Origin: Acidobacteriota bacterium
Lineage (GTDB): Bacteria; Acidobacteriota; Vicinamibacteria; Vicinamibacterales; CAVVIG01
DNA length: 7,612 nt
Assembly (NCBI GenBank): GCA_003222555.1
Contig: QHWL01000172.1
Span: 1 to 7,612, forward strand
Direction of reading: 5' to 3'
A program made the translations under genes and the position numbers. The notes below the pieces were generated by a model. It made no database searches, had not been told where the DNA came from, and was given only the letters and a program-made list of their open reading frames with translations. Positions 1-6,792 of this stretch are shown here, in pieces (the first letter of the stretch is position 1; the number at the start of each line of letters is the position of its first letter).

Positions 1-459
1 ACCGGACGGCGTCCTCGCGGCTGGCTCGGGCCCGGCCTGACCGAGACGTGGGACACTCCAGACATCCTCGCGGAAGAAGGGTACGAATACGTCTGCGACT
101 GGGTGCTCGACGATCAGCCCGTGGTGCTGAAAACGCGGGGAGGATCGATCGTCAGCGTCCCATATACGCAGGAGTGCAACGACGTCGCGATGATGCTGAT
201 TCAGCACCACCAGGCCTCGGAATACAAAGACCGCGCGATCGACCAGTTCGAGCAGTTGTATTCCGACGCGCACGAATCGGCACGGGTGCTGGCGCTCGTC
301 GTGCACCCGTACATCATGGGGGCGCCGCATCGTCTCCGCTATTTCCGCGAAGCGCTGGAGCACATCTGCGCCAGCTCCGGTGTGGTGTTCTGGACGGGCG
401 ATCAGATTCTCGACTGGTATGTCGGAACTCAGGTGAAGAGGGAACCGGCGGTCCGGTGA
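1..459 (+). CDS. Polysaccharide deacetylase family protein (PuuE/allantoinase-like), C-terminal part
   Basis: The frame is open from base 1 to a TGA at 457-459, giving 152 codons, so the start and N-terminal half lie outside the window. The visible part has segments I recognise from the NodB-fold polysaccharide deacetylase / PuuE-like hydrolases: GWLGPGLTETWDTPDIL near residues 7-23, EGYEYVCDWVLDDQP after it, VPYTQECNDVAMM around residues 54-66, LVVHPYIMGAPHR with the conserved His at residue 102 (nt 304-306), and FWTGDQILDWY near the end. Family members hydrolyse C-N bonds, as in N-acetyl removal from glycans or allantoin ring opening. The metal-binding Asp and His-x-x-x-His motifs would be upstream and cannot be checked. 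The HPYIMG-type tail favours the PuuE-like cytoplasmic subgroup over secreted chitin deacetylases, but the substrate is not decided. It converges on the minus-strand hydrolase gene and looks like a separate transcription unit. Confidence 0.85.
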   Translation, partial: TGRRPRGWLGPGLTETWDTPDILAEEGYEYVCDWVLDDQPVVLKTRGGSIVSVPYTQECNDVAMMLIQHHQASEYKDRAIDQFEQLYSDAHESARVLALVVHPYIMGAPHRLRYFREALEHICASSGVVFWTGDQILDWYVGTQVKREPAVR

Positions 460-530
460 TCGCGAGAGAGGGGAGACCGAGTTGGATCTCAACCCGGTCC
501 CCGCACGTTTCCGTCCCCCGTCTAACTTAC

Positions 531-547
531 GTGGGGCTCCGCCCCAC
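531..547 (+). terminator. Candidate terminator hairpin after the deacetylase
   Basis: A perfect 7-bp stem GTGGGGC/GCCCCAC with a TCC loop lies 71 nt past the deacetylase stop. No T-tract follows, so it is not a canonical intrinsic terminator. It may act with Rho or as part of the repeat cluster. Confidence 0.35.
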
Positions 548-586
548 ACCCCGGCTCGGTCGCTCCCACACCCCGGCTCGGTCGCT
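543..586. repeat. Tandem direct repeat, 2 x 22 bp
   Basis: Two identical adjacent 22-bp units occupy 543-564 and 565-586, each beginning CCCACACCCCGG and ending CTCGGTCGCT. The first unit overlaps the right arm of the preceding hairpin. There is no coding sense here. Unit copy number could vary between strains. Confidence 0.8.
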
Positions 587-639
587 CGCGGGGGCCCTTC
601 GCCCCGCGCCGCTCCCTCGCGGGCGCGCTGTGCGCGCCG

Positions 640-688
640 CCGTTATGCGGCAACGGGAACAGAATTCTCGTAAAGCGCCGCATAACGG
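640..688. repeat. 12-bp perfect inverted repeat at the hydrolase 3' end
   Basis: The left arm CCGTTATGCGGC (640-651) and right arm GCCGCATAACGG (677-688) are perfect reverse complements separated by 25 nt. On the minus strand the first arm begins one base after the TAG stop (690-692) of the metallo-hydrolase, so the structure would form at the very end of that mRNA. It is a candidate minus-strand terminator or 3' stabiliser, although no U-tract is seen. The GTTATGC/GCATAAC core resembles integron attC core sites (see findings). Confidence 0.5.
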
Positions 689-689
689 T

Positions 690-2168
690 CTAATTGGTTG
701 CGGTCGGCTTCGCGCCGATCGCGTTCCGAAGATCCGCCATCGTGGTCATGCGCGGGCCGTGGAGCGCCGCGATCTGGCGGACGTCCAGCTTCAGCCGCTG
801 GATGTTGTCGTACAGATTCACTGAAAACGGATTCGGTTCGGGCGGTGGCGGCGCATTCGCGGGGCCTGGCGTATAGGCATCAGCCTCGACCAGGATCTTT
901 TCCGCCGGGAGGTAGACGAGAACGAACGCGTCATTGTGCCCGCTACCCGCGATTGGGTGGATCTCAATCGCCCGCTTCCCGTCCGTCACGACGTGCTTGT
1001 CGGTGAACGTCTCGAACACGGCGCTCTTCTTCGACAGCGCGAGCCGGTCGGGCACGAGCGTATGCGCGGCCGCCCACGCCTGCTCGTAATACGGCCGATT
1101 CATCTGGTGTGTCACGATCGTCGCGCCCTCGTCCACGTACGTGCGGAGGCCGCCCGAATGGTCGAAGTGCGCGTGCGTGTTGATCAGGTACCGGATCGGC
1201 TTGTTCGGGATGGTTTCCTTTGCCTTGGCGATGACTGCCAGGGAGCGTTGCTCGTCCTGCGGCCCTTCGACGACCACGATGTGGTCGCGCTGGTCGATGA
1301 CGACGCTGTGATGCGTGCCGCCAGTCAAGTAATAGACACCGTCCGCGAGCTTCTGCACATCTACCTTCACCCCAGGAGGCGTGAAGTTGCGCACCGCGTC
1401 CGGTACCGTGATGTCGACGGCCGGGTTCGCCTTGACCTCGGAGATGGTGATGTCCAGTACCGGATACCCGCCCATGGTCCGGACGATGTGCGCGGGGAAC
1501 ATGACTCCGCCGAAGTCGCGGTAGTCGGAGTAGGCCGTCTCGACGAGCGTATCGCCCAGGACCGGGTTGTCGATCCATGTTTTCACGAGCTCCACCTGGT
1601 TCTGGGCGTTGATCGTGCCGACGTATCGATTCTTCCCAGCCGTGAAGGTCACTTCCGACCCGCCGTTGGCCGGCTGGGACGTGGCGGCGTTTGCCAGGGC
1701 GGCCTTGAGGAAGCCCTGCGGCGTCGTCCAGATTTCCACCGTCCGCTCTTCGACGGCGGCGGGCTGCGCCTGCGCGACGGGCGCGGTGCCGGGCTGCGCG
1801 CCCGCCGGGACCGCCATGTTCCAGGCGTAGGTGCCGTTGATCGCTTGCACGGGTCGCTGCTCGACGGGTGCCGGACGCACCCGTCCGGGCTCGACGGTCT
1901 GCTTGCGTATCATCTCGACGCGCGCGCTCGGCGCGTCGTAGTTGATGGCGGCTTTGAAGCTGCTTACGTCGAATGGCGGCCAGGGCAGCGTGGGGCTGGG
2001 GGCCTGACCGAACTGGAACCAGCGTCCCGACCCTGAGTATTCGATCGATTTCAGGCCGGGCGCACCGAGGGTGTCAGCGGACGCCTGGAGCGTTCCCGCT
2101 GGTTGGCCGCACGCTGCGAATGCGAGCGCCAACGCGGAGAAAACGGCTGAAACTATCATTCTTCGCAT
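690..2168 (-). CDS. Exported MBL-fold metallo-hydrolase, probable lipoprotein
   Basis: The 492-residue protein starts at the ATG at 2166-2168, chosen because GGAGGG lies 4 nt upstream and a signal peptide follows directly. An in-frame ATG 16 codons earlier has neither. Residues 5-19 are hydrophobic and end FAAC with Cys20, a lipobox-like site, so export with lipid anchoring is likely. Residues about 25-270 form a beta-rich, Pro/Ala-linked module with no catalytic motif, loosely like LolA-type folds. Residues about 275-480 are a metallo-beta-lactamase fold with HAHFDH (His332, His334, Asp336, His337), His411 in GSGHND, Asp430 in VEADAY and His470 in LHGPR. This is a complete two-metal ligand set. 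Similar exported enzymes include subclass B-like hydrolases and many unassigned ones; the substrate is unknown and beta-lactamase activity should not be assumed. It has its own candidate promoter and is on the same strand as the gene at 2415-3503. Confidence 0.88.
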   Translation of the reverse strand: MRRMIVSAVFSALALAFAACGQPAGTLQASADTLGAPGLKSIEYSGSGRWFQFGQAPSPTLPWPPFDVSSFKAAINYDAPSARVEMIRKQTVEPGRVRPAPVEQRPVQAINGTYAWNMAVPAGAQPGTAPVAQAQPAAVEERTVEIWTTPQGFLKAALANAATSQPANGGSEVTFTAGKNRYVGTINAQNQVELVKTWIDNPVLGDTLVETAYSDYRDFGGVMFPAHIVRTMGGYPVLDITISEVKANPAVDITVPDAVRNFTPPGVKVDVQKLADGVYYLTGGTHHSVVIDQRDHIVVVEGPQDEQRSLAVIAKAKETIPNKPIRYLINTHAHFDHSGGLRTYVDEGATIVTHQMNRPYYEQAWAAAHTLVPDRLALSKKSAVFETFTDKHVVTDGKRAIEIHPIAGSGHNDAFVLVYLPAEKILVEADAYTPGPANAPPPPEPNPFSVNLYDNIQRLKLDVRQIAALHGPRMTTMADLRNAIGAKPTATN

Positions 2169-2172
2169 GTGA

Positions 2173-2178
2173 CCCTCC
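2173..2178 (-). promoter_or_regulatory. Ribosome binding site of the metallo-hydrolase
   Basis: The minus-strand sequence GGAGGG is followed by TCAC and ATG. It fixes the start at 2168 rather than at the in-frame ATG at 2216. Confidence 0.8.
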
Positions 2179-2242
2179 AAATACTGAAAGAACCGCTGAG
2201 CTGAGGAAGGGCGCATCTGCCACAGACCTTCTGACGCAGAGC

Positions 2243-2271
2243 ATGGTAAACCGGTTGCGCCACAGTTTCAA
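2243..2271 (-). promoter_or_regulatory. Candidate sigma70-type promoter for the metallo-hydrolase
   Basis: On the minus strand TTGAAA (2266-2271; 5/6 to consensus) is separated by 17 bp from TACCAT (2243-2248; 4/6). Transcription would begin near 2236 and leave a leader of about 68 nt. This suggests the hydrolase is not solely dependent on read-through from the gene at 2415-3503. The remainder of the 2169-2414 spacer shows no gene. Confidence 0.4.
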
Positions 2272-2414
2272 AGAGAAACAAGGGGCGTTCTCGACGATCG
2301 AGAGCGAGCTCGGCGGGCACTTCGAGAGCAACGGCGACGCGAGGAGCGCCGCCGTCATTCGACGCTGGGTCGGATCTCGGGCTTCAAACCCGTCCGCCGA
2401 CTTCTCGCGAGCTC

Positions 2415-3503
2415 TTACCTTTCCTCGCGGTAGACCTCGGCGCGACCACTTGGTCCGATGCCTTCCTTTTCGCGAATCTGCAATCCAACGGTCACGTTGA
2501 TCGCGCCGTAATTGTGTTCGTTACATGCGAACTCATATAGCGGCGGCTCGATCCTCCAGTTGGGAGCTTCGTACGACCAGGGTCTCGCCCAGGTCGTCGG
2601 ATCGCTGGCCGTAAACTCGTATTTGAGCGTCTTTGCGTCAGTGAGCGTGAAACGCTCGACCAGATGCAAGCCGCCGCCCGATCCGCGCCATTGTCTCTGA
2701 TCGTGGAAATTGGTGGTTTCAACGATGAGGGTGTTGCCCTCGAAGCGCCCGCGCGAATCGCCCAGCCACGTTGTGATGTTTGATGGGAGATGGGGACGTC
2801 CGTCCAGAGGAATGATCCGCTCTTCGCCAATGTGCTGAATGAACAACGTGACATACCCTGGAGACTGAAAGATCTGATACTCGCGATTCAAGGCACCATG
2901 GGTCCTTGGAATTCCGTTCTCGCCCGTGATGCACCGTGTGAAGACCGGCAGCGACCGTACGTCGACGCCTTTCGCCTTTTCCGCGGCGGCTCGGGCGGCC
3001 TGCCTCTTCTGCGCGTCCGGTGTCAGGGGAGGAATTCTCCCATCGGGCGGATCGACGACCAGCGACGTGCGGCGGTTTGGCCTGATCGGACTTTGCCACA
3101 GCTGCTGACCATACTCTTTAGTGTCATAGTGAATGACAGTCGTATCGAATTCAGCGGCAAGGCCGATCTGTTTCTGGAACGCCTGAACGGCTTCCTCTAC
3201 CGTGTAAAGCGCTTTCCCCTTGAGCGCAGCCGGCCGTTCCACCGGGGTATAAGAGCTGTCCAAGTAGTATCCCCGCAAGTCTGGATCGCCCCACGAAGTA
3301 CGGGGCGGAGTCCAATCGGCCGCTGGCGGGGCGGTCGGGTCCCACACCAGCTTGGCGTTCGCTGTCCCGCCGGACTTGGCATTCGGAGTGTTCGCTGCGC
3401 CGGCCTGACCCTGCGCGACGAGGCATACGGGCACCACCCATAGCGCCGCAGCCATGTAAAGTGCCACTCCAACGACTAGAGGCCTGAGGGCTCGGCTGCG
3501 CAT
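2415..3503 (-). CDS. Exported protein of an uncharacterised acidobacterial family
   Basis: The 362-residue protein starts at the ATG at 3501-3503, with GGGAGG 6 nt upstream, and ends with TAA at 2415-2417. Residues 1-30 form a signal peptide: Arg-rich start, then a hydrophobic run to VCLVAQ. The mature part has motifs I recognise from a family repeated many times in Acidobacteriota and without a known activity: WGDPDLRG (71-78), NRRTSLVVDPPDGRIPPLT (143-161), RCITGENGIPR (190-200), ERIIPLDGRPHLP (228-240), WLGDSRGRFEGNTLIVE (246-262), HLVERFTL (280-287) and YEFACNEHNYG (323-333). Cys191 and Cys327 could form a disulfide after export. No HxH metal site, nucleophile motif or transmembrane helix beyond the signal is evident. 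It is divergent from the TonB-dependent transporter, so a shared control region and a role in handling an external compound are possible, but this is inference. The function is unknown. Confidence 0.87.
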   Translation of the reverse strand: MRSRALRPLVVGVALYMAAALWVVPVCLVAQGQAGAANTPNAKSGGTANAKLVWDPTAPPAADWTPPRTSWGDPDLRGYYLDSSYTPVERPAALKGKALYTVEEAVQAFQKQIGLAAEFDTTVIHYDTKEYGQQLWQSPIRPNRRTSLVVDPPDGRIPPLTPDAQKRQAARAAAEKAKGVDVRSLPVFTRCITGENGIPRTHGALNREYQIFQSPGYVTLFIQHIGEERIIPLDGRPHLPSNITTWLGDSRGRFEGNTLIVETTNFHDQRQWRGSGGGLHLVERFTLTDAKTLKYEFTASDPTTWARPWSYEAPNWRIEPPLYEFACNEHNYGAINVTVGLQIREKEGIGPSGRAEVYREER

Positions 3504-3509
3504 CTGAAA

Positions 3510-3515
3510 CCTCCC
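3510..3515 (-). promoter_or_regulatory. Ribosome binding site of the uncharacterised exported protein
   Basis: The minus strand reads GGGAGG, then TTTCAG and ATG, an ideal spacing that supports the start at 3503. Confidence 0.75.
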
Positions 3516-3586
3516 ATTACTTGTGCGCTCGGTCGGACATGGTCGCGGGCGCTTCGACCCACTCGAACGGCTGGTCTCGCACGCTA

Positions 3587-3614
3587 ATTACAGGTACTTA
3601 TATATGCCGGTCAA
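3587..3614 (-). promoter_or_regulatory. Candidate sigma70-type promoter for the uncharacterised exported protein
   Basis: On the minus strand TTGACC (3609-3614; 5/6) and TGTAAT (3587-3592; 5/6) are 16 bp apart. Transcription would start near 3580 and leave a leader of about 77 nt before the ATG at 3503. Confidence 0.45.
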
Positions 3615-3732
3615 GTCACCGTTGCAACTTCCTGGCCTGCGACCTCGGGAATCTCCGGGCGGCGGCAGGTGTGTCCGAGCCGGGAGCATGTGGCAACGGA
3701 AAAACGTTGGCCGAACTCGGCGGACCTGGGTG

Positions 3733-3738
3733 TATAAC
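3733..3738 (+). promoter_or_regulatory. Weak candidate -10 element upstream of the transporter
   Basis: TATAAC (5/6 to consensus) is preceded by TG. The nearest -35-like hexamer, TTGGCC at 3707-3712, is 20 bp away, which is longer than usual. The dyad GCCGA-AC-TCGGC (3710-3721) lies between them and could be an operator. The implied leader is about 175 nt. It is a suggestion only. Confidence 0.2.
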
Positions 3739-3910
3739 GGTGACCGTCCGGGCAGCCAAAAATGGAAATCTGCGCGCCGGGGGTAAACCGGCACGAAGAA
3801 GAGAATGCCCGACCCGCTCGGTCCCGAGTGTCGCGCTGGGTGCTGCGAGGTATCCGGCGAAGCGCAAAAAGGGGGACAGGGTCGGTGCGCTCCAGAAATG
3901 CGGAAGTTTA

Positions 3911-3916
3911 AGGAGG
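3911..3916 (+). promoter_or_regulatory. Ribosome binding site of the first transporter
   Basis: AGGAGG is followed by AAGCT and ATG at 3922. This decides the start: an in-frame ATG at 3805 has no such site and would bury the signal peptide about 40 residues inside the protein. Confidence 0.9.
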
Positions 3917-3921
3917 AAGCT

Positions 3922-6792
3922 ATGCAGCGTTTGCTCCGGGATTTCTCTCTGAGCGTAATTGGTCTCCTGATAGCCAGCGCCGTCGCCTCGGCGCAGCTGT
4001 CGACCGCGCGGCTGAGCGGCCGAGTGACCGATCAGAGTGACGCCGTGCTGCCAGGCGTCACCGTCACTGTGACGCAAACCAACACCGGGTTCACGCGAAC
4101 CGACGTGACCGATGGAAACGGGGCCTACGTGATGCCGAACCTGCCGACCGGTCCGTATCGATTGGAAGTTTCGCTCTCGGGGTTCCGCACCTACGTCCAG
4201 ACGGGCATCGTGCTCCAGGTTGCCGCCTCTCCGGTCATCAATGCGGTCCTGGCGGTCGGTGCACTGCAGGAGACGGTTACCGTGGAGGGGGCCGCGCCGC
4301 TCGTGGACGTGCAGAGCTCCGGCATCAGCGATGTGGTCCGCACCCAGGAAATCCTGGCGATGCCGCTCAACGGCCGGAATGCGGTCGATCTCGTGACAAT
4401 CGCCGGAGCCGCCGTTCAGACCATCAGCGCGACCGCGCGCGCCTTTCCCGGAGGCAAGGGTATCTCGGTCGCCGGCGGACAGTCCTTTGGCGTGGCGTAC
4501 CTGCTCGATGGGGCGATGCACAACAACCCGCAGGACAACCTGAACCTGCCGTTCCCCTTCCCGGACGCACTGCAGGAGTTCAGCGTCGCCACCAGTGGTT
4601 TGAACGCCCAGAACGGCATGCACTCGGGCGCCGCCGTCAACGCCGTGACGAAGTCGGGCACGAACCGCTTCTCCGGGAATGCGTTCGAGTTCCTCCGCGA
4701 CCGGCGGTTCAACGCCGTGAACCCCTTCGCGCAGGTGGGGGCGGACGGTCAGCGGGTGGATGATGGGCTGCAGCGCAATCAGTTCGGCGGAACCCTGGGC
4801 GGACCGCTCGTCCGCGACAAGCTCTTCTTCTTCGGCGCTTACCAGGGCACCATCGTCCGCCAGCAGCCGGCCGCGAACATCGCCTGGGTGCCGACGCCCG
4901 CGATGCTTGCCGGTGACTTCACCGCGTTCGCGTCACCCGCATGCAACGGCGGTCGACAGTTCAACTTGACGGGAGGGTTCGCGAACAACCGGATCGATCC
5001 CGCGCGATTCAGTCGAGCCGCGCTCAATCTCGTCAAGTACCTTCCCAGCACGACCGATCCGTGCGGCCAGGTGACGTACAAGATGGGCAACGACAGCAAC
5101 GAGGGGCAGTTCGTGGGGAGGGTCGATTACCAGCGGACCGCCAACGATACGATCTTCGGGCGTTACATGGCCACTTCGTACGCCAAATCAATTCCTATGA
5201 GGCCAGGGGACACCGTGCTGAGCCTGTATGACGCCACGAACAACAGAAACGAGTCAGGCCTCGACGATCTGGCTCAGTCGCTGGTCGTCGGCAACAATCG
5301 CGTGTTCGGCTCCAAAACGGTCAACTCGCTTCGGTTTGGGTTCAATCGAGTCGCCGTCAGGCGCCTCGCGCCCGAGACATTCGACCCATACGACCTGGGC
5401 TCCAACGTGTACAGCTACCAACCCCACGTCATGGTGGTGATTGTCTCGGGCAACGGGTTCCAAGCCAATAATCCTGGCCCGAGTCGGTTCATGACGAACG
5501 CCTCCCAGCTGAGCGACGACCTGACGCTGGTGCGGGGCAAGCACGAGCTGTCGGTCGGTGGGAACGTGGCCTACTGGAAGTATAGCTTTCAGTCACACGC
5601 GCGCTCCGGCGGCAACTGGAACTTCACCGGCCAGTTGACCGGTCTGGGGATGGCCGACTTCCTCTTGGGGAGGGTCGGCCGATTGGAGCACGGCGGACCC
5701 GCCATACTGCCGATGGATCAGTGGTACATGGGAACGTATGCCCAGGACACCTGGAGAGCGACAAGCCGGATGACCATCAATGCGGGTCTGCGCTGGGAGC
5801 CCTACTTCGGGCAGAACGTCCTGAACGGTGCCGTCTACAACTACAGCCCTGACAACTTCCGCAATAACGTCAAGAGCACCGTGTTCAAGAACGCGCCGGC
5901 CGGTCTCATTTATCCCGGCGATCCCGGTTTTCCGCCGGGCAGGACGGGCCTGAACAAACAGTGGTGGAATCTGTCGCCGCGCGTCGGGATTGGCTGGGAC
6001 GTGAGCGGGAACGGCCGCATGGCGGTTCGCGCCTCCTACGGGCTCACCTACGATTTCCCGAACGCGGAATACCAGTTGATCAACGCGAATTCGCCCCCGT
6101 TTGGCAACCGCACCCTGGTGGAAGATCCCCCTGGTGGATTCGACAATCCTTACCTTGGTTCGGGGATCCAACACCCGATTATTACCAGCCCGGATACGGT
6201 GTTCATTCCCTTTGGCGCGTTCGGTGCTGTGGACCCCGACCTCAACTCCCCCCGCGTTCAGCAATGGAACGTGACCGTCGAACGGCAGATTGGAGCGGCC
6301 TGGCAAGCATCGGCGAGCTATCTGGGCAGCTACACGGATCGGCTGTGGAACCAGGTGGCGATCAATCCCGGCGTCTTCCTGGGGCTGGGCCCCTGCACGC
6401 TCAACGGGGTCTTCTACGCCACCTGCACCAACAACGGCAATCTGAACGAGCGGCGCGTGTTCTCGTTGTCCAGGGAGAATCCGGCAGCGGCGGCTCTCAT
6501 CGGAAATATGGATATCCACAACGATATCGGCACGCAGGATTATCGCGGGCTGAAGCTGTCGTTTCAGCGTCGCGCCACCAGCGGCGTGAGCCTCAGTGGG
6601 AACTACACCTTGTCCCGCTGCTTCGGAGATCCCGCCTTCCAGACGGGTGGATTCCCTCAAATTGCCAACGGCTACACCAACCCCAACGATCCAGCGTTCG
6701 ATCGCGGCCCGTGCGACCAGGATCGGTCTCGGCGGGGGCGCAAATGCCTCAGTTTTCAAGCCGCGTGTGGCGCGCGGTGGCCTCGAACTTGA
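3922..6792 (+). CDS. N-terminal piece of the frameshifted TonB-dependent transporter
   Basis: As it stands, this frame encodes 956 residues. Residues 1-25 are a signal peptide with cleavage after ASA or ASAQ. Residues about 28-105 are a carboxypeptidase-regulatory-like / CnaB-type beta-sandwich (LSGRVTDQSDAVLPGVTVTV, then NLPTGPYRLEV). QETVTVEG at 116-123 resembles a TonB box. The plug follows, with LNGRNAVDLV, LLDGA at 194-198 and NAVTKSGTNRFSG around 240-252. The rest is barrel strands rich in aromatic and Asn/Gly residues (for example FGRVDYQRTANDT-like repeats and TWRATSRMTINAGLRWEPYF). The last ~21 residues after Arg935 (ending ACGARWPRT) do not resemble the family and are out-of-frame translation. 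No slippery heptamer precedes the switch, so programmed frameshifting is not supported. Confidence 0.75.
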   Translation: MQRLLRDFSLSVIGLLIASAVASAQLSTARLSGRVTDQSDAVLPGVTVTVTQTNTGFTRTDVTDGNGAYVMPNLPTGPYRLEVSLSGFRTYVQTGIVLQVAASPVINAVLAVGALQETVTVEGAAPLVDVQSSGISDVVRTQEILAMPLNGRNAVDLVTIAGAAVQTISATARAFPGGKGISVAGGQSFGVAYLLDGAMHNNPQDNLNLPFPFPDALQEFSVATSGLNAQNGMHSGAAVNAVTKSGTNRFSGNAFEFLRDRRFNAVNPFAQVGADGQRVDDGLQRNQFGGTLGGPLVRDKLFFFGAYQGTIVRQQPAANIAWVPTPAMLAGDFTAFASPACNGGRQFNLTGGFANNRIDPARFSRAALNLVKYLPSTTDPCGQVTYKMGNDSNEGQFVGRVDYQRTANDTIFGRYMATSYAKSIPMRPGDTVLSLYDATNNRNESGLDDLAQSLVVGNNRVFGSKTVNSLRFGFNRVAVRRLAPETFDPYDLGSNVYSYQPHVMVVIVSGNGFQANNPGPSRFMTNASQLSDDLTLVRGKHELSVGGNVAYWKYSFQSHARSGGNWNFTGQLTGLGMADFLLGRVGRLEHGGPAILPMDQWYMGTYAQDTWRATSRMTINAGLRWEPYFGQNVLNGAVYNYSPDNFRNNVKSTVFKNAPAGLIYPGDPGFPPGRTGLNKQWWNLSPRVGIGWDVSGNGRMAVRASYGLTYDFPNAEYQLINANSPPFGNRTLVEDPPGGFDNPYLGSGIQHPIITSPDTVFIPFGAFGAVDPDLNSPRVQQWNVTVERQIGAAWQASASYLGSYTDRLWNQVAINPGVFLGLGPCTLNGVFYATCTNNGNLNERRVFSLSRENPAAAALIGNMDIHNDIGTQDYRGLKLSFQRRATSGVSLSGNYTLSRCFGDPAFQTGGFPQIANGYTNPNDPAFDRGPCDQDRSRRGRKCLSFQAACGARWPRT

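Larger units (their letters stand above)
460..689. other. Convergent intergenic region rich in GC hairpins
   Basis: This 230-bp gap separates the deacetylase (plus) from the hydrolase (minus), whose 3' ends face each other. I see no credible gene in it; a 63-codon open frame at 482-673 is low-complexity Pro/Arg-rich translation of repeat DNA. It contains, in order, a GTGGGGC/GCCCCAC hairpin (531-547), two tandem 22-bp units (543-586), a CGCGGGG/CCCCGCG hairpin (587-593 with 602-608), a GGCGCGC-TGT-GCGCGCC hairpin (622-638), and a 12-bp inverted repeat (640-651 with 677-688). Such a cluster can terminate transcription from both sides, but it is denser than termination needs and may be a dispersed genomic repeat. 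Confidence 0.7.
3504..3921. other. Divergent control region between exported-protein gene and transporter
   Basis: This 418-bp region lies between two divergent start codons and I find no supported gene in it. A 143-codon open frame at 3521-3952 has no family character or good ribosome binding site. The half near 3503 is locally AT-richer and holds a good minus-strand promoter candidate. An 8-bp palindrome GTTGCAAC sits at 3621-3628 just upstream of that promoter's -35 element. A 12-bp GCCGA-AC-TCGGC dyad is at 3710-3721, a TATAAC at 3733-3738, and an A5G5 motif at 3866-3880. No riboswitch or small RNA was recognised. Confidence 0.6.

Noticed and set aside
543..586. CRISPR array
   Set aside because: There are only two adjacent 22-bp units with no spacer between them and no cas genes.
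48..824. Open frame of 258 codons on the plus strand
   Set aside because: It overlaps the deacetylase in another frame and then runs through hairpin repeats; the translation is Arg/Pro/Ala-rich noise.
936..2036. Long open frame of 366 codons on the plus strand
   Set aside because: It is exactly antisense to the metallo-hydrolase, is Arg/Val/His-rich with no domain character, and is typical of mirror frames in high-GC genes.
2169..2216. Upstream in-frame start for the metallo-hydrolase
   Set aside because: The ATG at 2168 has GGAGGG at good spacing and starts directly with a signal peptide.
3805..3921. Upstream in-frame start for the first transporter
   Set aside because: It would place the signal peptide inside the protein; the ATG at 3922 has a perfect AGGAGG site, and the paralogue begins at the equivalent position.
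3521..3952. Open frame of 143 codons in the divergent control region
   Set aside because: It has no good ribosome binding site, no family resemblance, and overlaps the transporter start in another frame.
3616..4623. Open frame of 335 codons on the minus strand, with a similar frame at 7241-7585
   Set aside because: The resemblance between the two arises because both are antisense to the paralogous transporter 5' ends; it is not evidence of a conserved antisense gene.
6700..6750. Programmed ribosomal frameshift in the transporter
   Set aside because: There is no slippery heptamer or clear stimulatory structure at the switch, and family residues appear to be missing at the junction, so a deletion is simpler.
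5593..6759. Open frame of 388 codons on the minus strand
   Set aside because: It is antisense to the barrel of the transporter, with a composition typical of mirror frames and no recognisable motif.
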